DNA of 40,529 bases. It comes from Collinsella sp. WCA1-178-WT-3 (M1) (lineage in GTDB: Bacteria > Actinomycetota > Coriobacteriia > Coriobacteriales > Coriobacteriaceae). Shown here one piece after another: positions 27,861 to 35,291 of this stretch (the first letter of the stretch is position 1; every line of letters starts with the position of its first letter). The translations under genes and the position numbers were made by a program. Below the pieces are notes generated by a model. That model was given only the letters and a program-made list of their open reading frames with translations. It searched no databases and was not told where the DNA came from. The stretch covers positions 1-40,529 of the forward strand of contig NZ_VUME01000015.1 in NCBI RefSeq assembly GCF_009696325.1, in the 5' to 3' direction.

Positions 27861-29177
27861 TTAGCCGCGGGTAATCTTATTTCTCAACAAGAAGTCGACT
27901 GCCCCCACGATTCTGATGCCATCGATGTCCGTTGGATGGTCGCCATCCCTGACAATCAGGATCTTCTCATACGAATCAGGAATTTTTCCTAGCGTGCTTA
28001 GCTTGAGCGGTCGCAGCTCGCGTTCCCTCGTCGCCTCGGCATCGATCCGTTCGGTAACCTGGATATATTTGCGGTCTGATCCCCCGCCGATTGCGACAAA
28101 GTCGATTTCCCCCGCGCGTAGATGGCCGCAAAACACTTCGTATCCTTCAAAGACAAGCTGGTTGTAGATAACGTTCTCGAGCATCCTTCCGCTATCGCTA
28201 CCTCTATATCCGTCAAGATAGCTGCGAATTCCCGTATCAGCTATGTAATATTCACCGCCTGTCTTAAGAAGCTTCCGCCCCTTGATGTCATACCTTTTTA
28301 CTTTGGTAAACAGGTACGTCTCTTCCAGAGCGTCAATATATGCCGACACCGTCGATGCGTTGGTCTTACCGCCCGCTGATTCGTTGAGCGTCCCTACGAT
28401 TGTGTTGACCGAGGTTTGGTTGGAGATGTTGTCTGCCAGATACGCACAGAGCCGCTCGAGAACATCGCGCTTGGTGATAGCTCCGCGACCCCTACGCGTC
28501 ACACGCGACAGGATATCGCGCGCGACGATCGTCTGGTAGAGGCTACGGATATAGTCGCGACACAGCTCACGTCTCGGCTCATCATGGGCCAGAAACGGCA
28601 TGCCGCCATAGGTTATGTACTGCTCAAGCACGGTATTTGAATTAAGGCGATCGCCCGTCTTGGAAACAAGTTCGACCCTCTCACCAAGCCCTTCAGCGGC
28701 GACCGCATCAATCGAGCGAAAATCAAGATATTCGCCAAACGTGAGAGGCTGCATCTTGACCTCGACATATCGGCCCGAGATAAGCGTTGCGAGCTCGCTC
28801 GATAGCAAAAAGGCATTGGAGCCCGTGACATAGATATCGCACGGCAAATCCACTCGGAGCGAGTTGACCGCCTTTTCCCAACCCTCGACATTCTGGAGCT
28901 CGTCAAAGAACAGGTAGGGATGATCGATGCCGTCGATGCGCTCCCGAACCATACGATAAAACGTCAGATAATCCGTAATTCCCGCGTACTCTAGAGATTC
29001 CATCTTAAAGGTCAGCAAACGCTCGGCTGGCACCCCCTGTTGCGCCAGATAGTCCCTCATCATGTCCAATAACGTTGATTTGCCACAACGGCGTATGCCC
29101 GTCACGATTTTGATGAGGTCGGTATCCTGAAAAGCAATGAGTCGATCAAGATAACGGCTTCGGCGAACGATATCCAT
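27861..29177 (-). CDS. AAA ATPase with DUF4143-type C-terminal domain (first of three)
   Basis: 438 residues. An N-terminal AAA_14-like ATPase has Walker A GIRRCGKS (27-34) and Walker B YLFFDELQN (Asp 92, Glu 93). The C-terminal half matches the DUF4143 type (EYYIADTGIRSYL, MLENVIYNQLVFEGYEV) and ends with a restriction-nuclease-like strand pair (GEIDFVA...YIQVTE), where the usual VEVK is degenerate. Such ATPases are common in gut anaerobes and their function is not established. Two related dyads 40 bp apart cover its promoter and are not shared with the other two AAA genes here. ATG 29177 follows GGGAG. Confidence 0.85.
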   Translation of the reverse strand: MDIVRRSRYLDRLIAFQDTDLIKIVTGIRRCGKSTLLDMMRDYLAQQGVPAERLLTFKMESLEYAGITDYLTFYRMVRERIDGIDHPYLFFDELQNVEGWEKAVNSLRVDLPCDIYVTGSNAFLLSSELATLISGRYVEVKMQPLTFGEYLDFRSIDAVAAEGLGERVELVSKTGDRLNSNTVLEQYITYGGMPFLAHDEPRRELCRDYIRSLYQTIVARDILSRVTRRGRGAITKRDVLERLCAYLADNISNQTSVNTIVGTLNESAGGKTNASTVSAYIDALEETYLFTKVKRYDIKGRKLLKTGGEYYIADTGIRSYLDGYRGSDSGRMLENVIYNQLVFEGYEVFCGHLRAGEIDFVAIGGGSDRKYIQVTERIDAEATRERELRPLKLSTLGKIPDSYEKILIVRDGDHPTDIDGIRIVGAVDFLLRNKITRG

Positions 29178-29208
29178 AGAGTCTCCCTAGCGCCCGACCA
29201 GACATGAA

Positions 29209-29284
29209 ATCTTATAAACTTGCAGTTTTTGCAAGTTTATAAGATGTTACCTTAGAGACTTGAAAAAATTGCAAGTTTCTAAGG
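29209..29284. promoter_or_regulatory. Two related dyads over the promoter of the first AAA gene
   Basis: Dyad 1 (29209-29245) has perfect 16-bp arms ATCTTATAAACTTGCA / TGCAAGTTTATAAGAT. Dyad 2 (29250-29284) has arms CCTTAGAGACTTG / CAAGTTTCTAAGG. Both share the core ACTTG-N9-CAAGTTT and their centres are 40 bp apart. Dyad 1 contains a minus-strand TATAAA (-10-like, 29236-29241), and dyad 2 lies over the -35 zone. Confidence 0.75.
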
Positions 29285-29290
29285 CATTGA

Positions 29291-29321
29291 ATGTGACAAA
29301 CGGACTGTCCCTTTGTCACAT
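29291..29321. repeat. Short hairpin of the TGTGACAAA..TTTGTCACA family
   Basis: ATGTGACAAA and TTTGTCACAT arms around CGGACTGTCCC. It contains the stop codon of the truncated idi-like gene. Confidence 0.8.
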
Positions 29322-29663
29322 CTGGAGGGCAGCGCGAATAGAGGGGGCCTCGCGGTACACCACGTGTCCGAGGTGCTCGAGCTGATCGGGCTCGCGCGTA
29401 ATGCCAAGCTCTTCGTTAATGCGGCGCGCCGTGGCGGCCGCGACGTCTTCCCCGGGAAGCGGATGGCCGGCGCAGCTATCGGCCAGCACCCCGCCCCACA
29501 GGCGCTTGAGCGGACTGCGGCGACAGAGCAGCAGGCGCGCGTCTTCGCCCCGGCCCTCTACCAGAAGCGTCAGAAATGCCTGATGCAGAATACCCTCGCC
29601 GACATGGGCCTCGATGCGGTCGACGGGGCTGAGCGTCTCGCCGGTCGCGGCATCGACCGCCAC
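29316..29663 (-). pseudogene. Truncated NUDIX protein resembling isopentenyl-diphosphate isomerase
   Basis: About 115 residues. It resembles the N-terminal two thirds of type 1 IPP isomerase: AAHV..LHQAF-like opening, LLCRRSPLKRLWGGVLADSCAGHPLPGE (in two parts around 49-76; compare WTNSVCGHP of E. coli Idi) and a NUDIX-box-like helix RRINEELGI. The usual last 60 or so residues are missing: the frame ends within the repeat hairpin at 29291-29321. The start is uncertain (GTG 29663 without a good ribosome site). It is probably a decayed gene. Confidence 0.6.
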
Positions 29664-29685
29664 GACCTCGGCGCCTGCGCCGCCC

Positions 29686-29811
29686 TCATCCCAGGTGCGC
29701 GAACTCCGGCGAGCAGGCGTACACCGCCATACCTCGCGGCGTCACCGTCAGCTGGGCCACGAGCGCAAACTTGCCCTCGCCCACTGCAATCTTTGTCGTG
29801 TGCATACCCAT
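29686..29811 (-). pseudogene. Short N-terminal gene fragment
   Basis: A frame of about 41 codons starting MGMHTTKIAVGEGKFALVAQ behind a good ribosome site (AGGGG) and stopping at FAHLG. It faintly resembles the start of LpdD-type small flavin-chaperone proteins, but this is a weak impression. A one-base shift at its end would run it into the idi-like frame, so it is likely a remnant joined by deletion. Confidence 0.3.
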
Positions 29812-29884
29812 GGGATCCCCTGTCGCCCGCGAGGTACCTGAGACCATCTTCGCCTGTATTGCGACTATACAGGCAAGCGCAGCC

Positions 29885-29913
29885 TGCGACAAAGGGACTG
29901 CCTCTTTGTCACA
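29885..29913. repeat. Short hairpin of the GACAAAGGGACTG family
   Basis: TGCGACAAAG ... CTTTGTCACA with one mismatch in the outer stem. It lies exactly at the left edge of the MFS remnant. Confidence 0.7.
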
Positions 29914-30217
29914 TGAGCTTGGCGCCGCTCATGTGCCTGTTCTCGGTGTCATGCTTCACGCACTTCATGGACGTGGCACGCCGCCGCCATCCCAAGTCGA
30001 TGGTACTCGCAAGCTCGGTTAAGCCCATGGGTTTAACGTCGGCATCTCGTTCGGCACCGCGGTAGGCGGAGCCGTGGTAAGCAACATTGGCATTGCGTAC
30101 GTGGGCGCAGTGGGCGCCGCGTTCTCGCTTGTGGCCTGGGCGCTCACGCTGGTGACGATTAAGCTCGCCCGCTGGGAACGCCGTCGTCAATCAACACAGC
30201 CCCGGATGCAGGCATAG
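29913..30217 (+). pseudogene. C-terminal remnant of an MFS (DHA1-type) transporter, frameshifted
   Basis: The reading frame from 29913 gives SCFTHFMDVARRRHPKSM then VLASSVKPMG. A one-base deletion near 30030 moves the homology to the next frame: FNVGISFGTAVGGAVVSNIG, IAYVGAVGAAFSLVAWALTL, ending at TAG 30215-30217. Together they match the last two to three helices of an arabinose-efflux-like permease. The other roughly 300 residues are absent. The 5' edge coincides with a repeat hairpin. Confidence 0.7.
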
Positions 30218-30302
30218 GGGCGAACATAGCCCAAGGTGGCGAGCAACCGGTGAAAACCGTCCCATACGAGTAGTGTCTATCCGCCTGCAAGCTTCGACAG
30301 TG

Positions 30303-30399
30303 CAATTTCGTGTATTTCAGATACACGCTTTTCTACGATTTCGTGTATTTTAAGTATACGAAATCGTACTAAACTATGTATCTGAAGTACACGAAATTG
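30303..30399. promoter_or_regulatory. Three operator-like repeats at 33-bp phase before the second AAA gene
   Basis: Copy 1 (30303-30327, plus) CAATTTCGTGTA then TTTCAGATACACG. Copy 2 (30335-30367) is a dyad with arms ACGATTTCGTGTA / TATACGAAATCGT. Copy 3 (30375-30399, minus orientation) is CAATTTCGTGTA then CTTCAGATACATA on the minus strand. Dyad centres are 30318, 30351 and 30384, exactly 33 bp apart. Copy 3 ends next to the ribosome site GGAAAGG. Confidence 0.8.
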
Positions 30400-30412
30400 G
30401 AAAGGCGGCCCC

Positions 30413-31783
30413 ATGCGCAGATCAATCGAATCCGTTATCGAATCATGGGCGACAAAGGATGCCTCACGCCCCCTCCTCATCCGTGGTGCGCGACGCGTAG
30501 GCAAAACGTACGCTGCCGAGGAAATCGGCAGGCGAATCGCCGGCGATGCGTTTGTCAAACTCGACTTTCAGACCGATCTTGAACTGATCGCTCCGCTGTT
30601 CGACTGTCCCACCGACGACGTTGACACCATCGTGGCGCGGATTTCAGACTATAAACGCACCCCCATTCGCAAGGAAACCGCCTTCATCCTGTTTGACGAG
30701 GTGCAGCTCTGCGAACGGGCGCTCAACTCGCTTCGCTTTTTCTCGGGTTCGGGCTGGCGCATATGCGCGACCGGCAGCCAACTCGGTGTCGCCACGCGCA
30801 AGCGCAAGTTGCCTTTTCCCAGCGGCGTTCGTCAAGAGACCATGCATCCCATGTCGTTCGAGGAGTTTCTCTGGGCGCTCGATGAAGAGCAGATGGCCGA
30901 TGCCATTCGTACCCACGCCGGCACGCTCGAGACCTACGCCGCGCACCAAGCCGCGCTCAGCCTGTTTCATCGATACCAGATCGTGGGCGGCATGCCCGCC
31001 GCCGTCAACGCATATCGCAAGACGTTATCCATCGAGGATGCGCGCGTCGAGCAGCGCGAAATCGACGAGACCTATACCGCCGACATGACCGACCCAGAAA
31101 ACGGGATCAGCGGCGTGGCGGCGCGCAAGGTCTGGCGCTCCATTCCATCCCAGCTGCTGAGATCGTCCACAAAAAAATTCAAGTACTCCGAGGTCGAACG
31201 CGGAGGCCGTCGTGCCAAGCTTATCGAGCCGCTCGACTGGCTCGAAGGCGCCGGCATCATATCGGTCAACAACCTGACCGAAGGCATCGAGCCTCCCCTC
31301 GTTCCCTTCGACGACGAAGATGGAAGTTTCTTTAAGGTCTATCTTCTCGATACCGGCCTCATGTTCTACAAACTCGGCATCAACCCGAGGCTCTGGCTCG
31401 ACCTCAAAGAGGAATCCGCCATAGCGCTGTCTTCCGACTTCCGAGGCGCCCTGGCGGAAAACTCAGTCATGCAGGCATTTTCGGGCAATGGTCTGCAGAC
31501 GTATTATTGGGTGCCGCCGTCGTCTTGGAAGACGACCGGCGAGCTCGATTTTCTACTTCAGACCGACCGTATGGAAATTGTGCCCGTCGAGGTAAAGTCC
31601 GCACGTAACGTGCGCGCGAGAACCCTCGGGTCGTTTATGGACAAAGCCCGATCGCCATACGCCTACATTTTGTCCGAGAACAATTTTTCCCGCAGCGAAA
31701 CCGATGACGGGCGCGAGCTACGCCACCTCCCCTTGTACGCAGCGGGCTTTATTGGAGCAAACTGCCTCAAGAGCAGTCTGTAA
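30413..31783 (+). CDS. AAA ATPase with DUF4143-type C-terminal domain (second of three)
   Basis: 456 residues. Walker A GARRVGKT (25-32); Walker B FILFDEVQL (Asp 95, Glu 96); sensor-type segment ICATGSQLG. The C-terminal half is DUF4143-like (VYLLDTGLMFYKLGI, ENSVMQAFSGNGLQTYYW) and ends with an intact restriction-fold motif GELDFLL...VPVEVKS. It diverges strongly from its two neighbours of the same class, so they are not recent duplicates. ATG 30413 lies seven nt after GGAAAGG. Three phased repeats precede it. A low-molecular-weight phosphatase gene follows 33 nt later and may be co-transcribed. Confidence 0.87.
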   Translation: MRRSIESVIESWATKDASRPLLIRGARRVGKTYAAEEIGRRIAGDAFVKLDFQTDLELIAPLFDCPTDDVDTIVARISDYKRTPIRKETAFILFDEVQLCERALNSLRFFSGSGWRICATGSQLGVATRKRKLPFPSGVRQETMHPMSFEEFLWALDEEQMADAIRTHAGTLETYAAHQAALSLFHRYQIVGGMPAAVNAYRKTLSIEDARVEQREIDETYTADMTDPENGISGVAARKVWRSIPSQLLRSSTKKFKYSEVERGGRRAKLIEPLDWLEGAGIISVNNLTEGIEPPLVPFDDEDGSFFKVYLLDTGLMFYKLGINPRLWLDLKEESAIALSSDFRGALAENSVMQAFSGNGLQTYYWVPPSSWKTTGELDFLLQTDRMEIVPVEVKSARNVRARTLGSFMDKARSPYAYILSENNFSRSETDDGRELRHLPLYAAGFIGANCLKSSL

Positions 31784-31816
31784 GCCCTGCGCGACCGCCT
31801 AGAAAGGAAACCGCAT

Positions 31817-32263
31817 ATGCAACGCATTCTTTTTATCTGCTATGGAAACATCTGCCGCTCGACGATGGCTGAGTCGGTGTTTACCGAGCTCGTGCGCCGC
31901 GCCGGGCGCGAGGCGGAGTTTGTCATCGATTCCGCCGCGACCTCGACCGAGGAGCTTGGCAACCCGCCACACCACGGCACCGTTGCCAAGCTGCGCGAAG
32001 TCGGGATTCCCGTCGTTGCCCACCGCGCACGCCAGGTGCGTCGCGCGGAATATGGCGACTGGGGCCACATCGTCTATATGGACGACGAGAACGCGCGTGG
32101 CCTGCGTCGCATCTTTGGCGACGACCCCGACGGCAAGATTACGCGCTTGCTCGATTGGACCGAGCGCCCCGGCGACGTGGCCGATCCCTGGTACACCGGC
32201 AATTTCGATGCCACGTACCGCGACGTGCTCGCCGGCTGCACGGCCATGCTCGAGCAGCTGTAG
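31817..32263 (+). CDS. Low-molecular-weight protein tyrosine phosphatase
   Basis: 148-residue cytosolic phosphatase. The P-loop CYGNICRS (Cys 8, Arg 14) is at the N-terminus and the general-acid motif DPWYTG (Asp 123) is in place. Members dephosphorylate tyrosine kinases and other proteins, often in polysaccharide control, and the related arsenate reductases share the fold. ATG 31817 lies seven to eight nt after AAAGGAA. It is 33 nt after the second AAA gene, on the same strand. Confidence 0.93.
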   Translation: MQRILFICYGNICRSTMAESVFTELVRRAGREAEFVIDSAATSTEELGNPPHHGTVAKLREVGIPVVAHRARQVRRAEYGDWGHIVYMDDENARGLRRIFGDDPDGKITRLLDWTERPGDVADPWYTGNFDATYRDVLAGCTAMLEQL

Positions 32264-32332
32264 GCAAGCGAGGTCGCGGGCCACGCCTTCGGCGCGAAAC
32301 AAGCGCGGATAATCTTCCACATGAAAAATGAT

Positions 32333-32390
32333 CGTGGGTTTTCTCCCACTTTGAGCGTTCAAGTGCGCTCTAAACGGGAGAAAACCCACG
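32333..32390. repeat. Long hairpin between phosphatase gene and third AAA gene
   Basis: Perfect 15-bp arms CGTGGGTTTTCTCCC / GGGAGAAAACCCACG, with a second inner stem around TTGAGCG / CGCTCTAA. It separates two convergent genes and may act as a two-way terminator. A half-copy of the TGTGGCAAATGGACT hairpin family lies at 32398-32413. Confidence 0.7.
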
Positions 32391-32417
32391 CTCATGAATG
32401 TGGCAAATGGACTAGCC

Positions 32418-33779
32418 CTAGACCGGTTTGACCTCCAGCTTTATCCCCTCGGCGCAGGAGTCGCCCAAAACATCCGAAAGGGCCCAGGTCGCATATAGCG
32501 GCAAATAGAGAACTGCTCCGTTGCGCTCAACGTTGCCTCTCGAGAAAACAATCCCGAGCCTTACGCCATATTCAGCCGTATCAAGCACATGACCGAGCGC
32601 TGCGTGCGCGTGGTAATAGGAGCCCGATTTAACCTCGATCGGAACAGCCGTCCCATCCGGTCCATCGACCACAAAGTCCACTTCACCGCGCTTTTTTGTC
32701 TGATAGTAGTAAAGCTGGCGATTTTGGGCAGCCAGCTGCTGGGCCACCACGTTTTCGTAAATGCCGCCCAGATTGGGCTCCTTGCTATCAAGATACGTCG
32801 CTTGGGCGACTCCAACGGGGTAGCGCGCCATCAACATGCCCGTATCCGATTGATAGAGCTTGAACTGCGATGGCCGTGCCGTCTTGAACAGGGGCGATTT
32901 TGGCTCGGTTACGATATCGGCTTTGAGAGCAACGCCGGCATCGACAAGCCATACAAAATCTCGCTGATACTTCTCGTAGTGAGCCTTGGGGTCAATGGAA
33001 TTGAGCACGAAGCGCTTGTTTTCGCCCTCGAGCATAATAGGGAGCTGATCGTAGATGCTCTGCACCTGAAGGGCTCGCCCGCTTGCATACCTGGAGATAT
33101 CCCGCCGGTACTGTTCGTTGAGCTCTGACTGTAGCTGACGAACAGAGGCAAGGTCGCCCTGCGTGTCAAGGAAACGCTGCACGACCTCCGGCATTCCGCC
33201 GACAACGGTATAGGTCCTGAAGTTTGCCATCATCGCGTCATGAATGTAATCAGGAATGGGCCTCTCGCTGATACACGCGTCACGTATCGTTTGGCGAGCC
33301 CCCTCGCTCACCCCGATTGCCCAGCAAAACTCCTCAAAATCGAGCGGGAACATCCTAAGCTCGTGGACATACCCCACGGGATAGGACCTGACGCCCTTGA
33401 ACTGAGTCCCGAGCATTGACCCCGAAAACGCCCAACGGCACCTCCCGTCCTCAACAAGGAACTTTGCCATCGTCATGATGTCGGGGGCCTCTTGGACCTC
33501 ATCGATAAACACGAGTGTTTTGCCTGGCGCAATCGACTTTCCCGAAAGAAGCGTCACCCTGCTGATGAAATCATCGGCATCCCGCGCCTCGAGAAGAGCA
33601 TCTTTTGCCTGGCGGTTTTCCATAAGGTTAAGCTCGATGTAGGTTGCATGGTTGGCTTTGCCAAATGCGCGAATCGAATAGCTTTTGCCAATCTGGCGAG
33701 AACCCGTAATGAACAAGGCCTTTTGCTCGGAAGACTTCAGCCAACGCTCCAGCTCTGCCGCTATTTTCCTGCGCAGCAT
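32418..33779 (-). CDS. AAA ATPase with DUF4143-type C-terminal domain (third of three)
   Basis: 453 residues. Walker A GSRQIGKS (26-33); Walker B LVFIDEVQE (Asp 93, Glu 94); then FSGSMLGTQFKGVRSYPVG and MFPLDFEEFCWA, typical of the AAA_14/DUF4143 class. The C-terminus has LYQSDTGMLMARY and an intact restriction-fold motif GEVDFVVDG..PIEVKSGSY. It faces the second AAA gene convergently across the phosphatase gene. ATG 33779 follows GAGGGG. Three direct repeats at 33-bp period lie over its promoter. Confidence 0.87.
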   Translation of the reverse strand: MLRRKIAAELERWLKSSEQKALFITGSRQIGKSYSIRAFGKANHATYIELNLMENRQAKDALLEARDADDFISRVTLLSGKSIAPGKTLVFIDEVQEAPDIMTMAKFLVEDGRCRWAFSGSMLGTQFKGVRSYPVGYVHELRMFPLDFEEFCWAIGVSEGARQTIRDACISERPIPDYIHDAMMANFRTYTVVGGMPEVVQRFLDTQGDLASVRQLQSELNEQYRRDISRYASGRALQVQSIYDQLPIMLEGENKRFVLNSIDPKAHYEKYQRDFVWLVDAGVALKADIVTEPKSPLFKTARPSQFKLYQSDTGMLMARYPVGVAQATYLDSKEPNLGGIYENVVAQQLAAQNRQLYYYQTKKRGEVDFVVDGPDGTAVPIEVKSGSYYHAHAALGHVLDTAEYGVRLGIVFSRGNVERNGAVLYLPLYATWALSDVLGDSCAEGIKLEVKPV

Positions 33780-33802
33780 AGGCTTCCCCTCAGTGTCATC
33801 AA

Positions 33803-33885
33803 ATGAAATGCAAAGTTTTATACGCTTAATTATCGATGAAACGCAGAATTTTTAGAACCTAAAATCGGATGAAATGCAGAGTTTT
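33803..33885. promoter_or_regulatory. Three direct repeats at exact 33-bp period before the third AAA gene
   Basis: 17-nt repeats at 33803, 33836 and 33869: ATGAAATGCAAAGTTTT, ATGAAACGCAGAATTTT, ATGAAATGCAGAGTTTT. Fourteen of 17 positions are invariant and the spacers are 16 nt and unlike one another. The first overlaps a minus-strand TATAAA -10-like hexamer (33817-33822), and the second covers the -35 zone. A TATAAT (33889-33894) lies beyond the third. Confidence 0.85.
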
Positions 33886-33922
33886 GAGATTATAAGCGAA
33901 AAAGAAGGGGCACCACCGGCGA

Positions 33923-33953
33923 ACGTGGCAAATGGACTGTCCCTTTGCCACAT
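33923..33953. repeat. Short hairpin of the GTGGCAAA..TTTGCCAC family
   Basis: ACGTGGCAAATGGA-CTG-TCCCTTTGCCACAT, ten nt beyond the stop of the TIGR04076-like gene. Its GGC/GCC pairs replace GA/TC pairs of other copies. Confidence 0.8.
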
Positions 33954-33962
33954 TGCGCTCAA

Positions 33963-34292
33963 CTACTCGTCGACGATCTCGGCAAGCCAGACGTTCAGCG
34001 TATCGACCTCGGGGCAGCAGAACTTTGCCGTGCCGGGCTCGTTGCCGGGCACAGTTCCGCCATAGCGCAGAATGTCGATATAGGGAAAGCCAACGTGACA
34101 GGCCATGGCGCACATCTTGCCGCGATCGCGGTCGAAGTCGAAGACGTCGCCCGGCTTGTGACCATGGTGGCAGCGGCACGTCCCCAGCTGGTCCACGCAG
34201 CTCACGCGGATACGCGGACGCTTGCCACGCGGCGCGCCGAGCGGCTTGTTCTCGCCCACAGGCCTGATGTCGCCCTCGCCAGCATTACTCAT
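33963..34292 (-). CDS. TIGR04076-type small cysteine-rich protein
   Basis: 109 residues. The pattern matches the TIGR04076 family as remembered: a short variable start, RVSCVDQLGTCRCHHGHKPG, DVFDFDRD, GKMCAMACHVGFPYIDILRY, GG and FCCPEVD. Seven Cys suggest metal or redox binding, and the function is unknown. ATG 34292 overlaps the end of the pyridoxamine kinase gene by eight nt (ATGAGTAA), so the two are translationally coupled and may work together. Confidence 0.75.
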   Translation of the reverse strand: MSNAGEGDIRPVGENKPLGAPRGKRPRIRVSCVDQLGTCRCHHGHKPGDVFDFDRDRGKMCAMACHVGFPYIDILRYGGTVPGNEPGTAKFCCPEVDTLNVWLAEIVDE

Positions 34293-35109
34293 GGTCAATC
34301 ACATCCAAGCAGGCCTCGATGGGAAGACCGGCCGACTTGTCCTCTTGGTCGGCATTACGCTCGATAAGCTCGGCCACCACACGCATGGCATCGGACGTCG
34401 CGCGCTGCAGACTCCAACCTGCCATAACGCGGCCGACGAGCACTGCCGAGAACGTATCGCCCGTGCCCGGGAAATAGACCGGAATGAGCTCAAAGGGAAT
34501 CGTAAAGTACTCCCCCGCTACATGGTCGTAACCGATAACCGCGTTCGTGCCATTGACCACGGTGCTCGTAATGACCACCGACTTGGCACCCAGCTCGCGC
34601 ACGGCGTCCACAAGGGCGCGGGCCTCTTCGGGCGTAATTTGCTCGGCAATAGGCCTATCGGCAAGCAGGCACGCCTCGGTATAGTTGGGCACCGCGTAGT
34701 CTGCGCACTCCAGCAGGTGCCGCATAAGGCTAATCGTGGACTCGGGCACGCCCGCATAGAGCTTGCCGTTGTCGCCCATGATGGGGTCGACGAACACCTT
34801 GGTGCCCTTTTGCGCACGGCGGTGGCAAAAGTCCGAGATGATGCGCGCCTCTTCCTCGGTCACGATAAAGCCGGTCGAGATGGCGTCGAACTCAAAGCCG
34901 AGTTCTTCCCAGACGGCAAGACTCTGACGCACGTACTCCGTGGTGTCGTGGATGTAGAACTTGGGATAGTTGAGCGTATCGGACACAAGTGCCGTCGGCA
35001 GATTGTGGATACGGTAACCCATGTGCGACAGCACCGGCAGCATGGCGGAAAGCGCGACCTTGCCGTAGCCGCACATATCGTTGATCAGCAACAGCTGAGT
35101 GCTCTTCAT
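34285..35109 (-). CDS. pdxY: Pyridoxamine/pyridoxal kinase (PdxY-like)
   Basis: 274-residue ribokinase-fold enzyme of vitamin B6 salvage, phosphorylating pyridoxal or pyridoxamine. Visible: the N-terminal INDMCGYGKVALSAMLPVLS (substrate loop), FVDPIMGDNGKLY, NYTEACLLA and the anion-hole motif FPGTGDTFSA with catalytic Asp 218. ATG 35109 lies six nt after AGGGGG. It is coupled to the TIGR04076-like gene. Substrate preference between pyridoxal and pyridoxamine is not resolved. Confidence 0.9.
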   Translation of the reverse strand: MKSTQLLLINDMCGYGKVALSAMLPVLSHMGYRIHNLPTALVSDTLNYPKFYIHDTTEYVRQSLAVWEELGFEFDAISTGFIVTEEEARIISDFCHRRAQKGTKVFVDPIMGDNGKLYAGVPESTISLMRHLLECADYAVPNYTEACLLADRPIAEQITPEEARALVDAVRELGAKSVVITSTVVNGTNAVIGYDHVAGEYFTIPFELIPVYFPGTGDTFSAVLVGRVMAGWSLQRATSDAMRVVAELIERNADQEDKSAGLPIEACLDVIDHE

Positions 35110-35291
35110 GAGTGTCCCCCTTGGATCGGGCGCGGCGCAACGGCGCCACAGTGCAACTAAGTGTAGCGCAGGGGACGTTGCGAGCGGAGTCGAGCGGCAC
35201 GAAGGGCAAATTGTTGCGGAAAGGTTTCGGAAACGAGGGGCTAGCTTGCTTCATTGCGGCTCATTTGCCGCCACTTATTCAGTGCCATTTC

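Noticed and set aside
33803-33885. Repeat triplet as a mini CRISPR array
   Set aside because: Repeats are only 17 nt with 16-nt spacers, there are three copies, no cas genes are present, and they cover a promoter.
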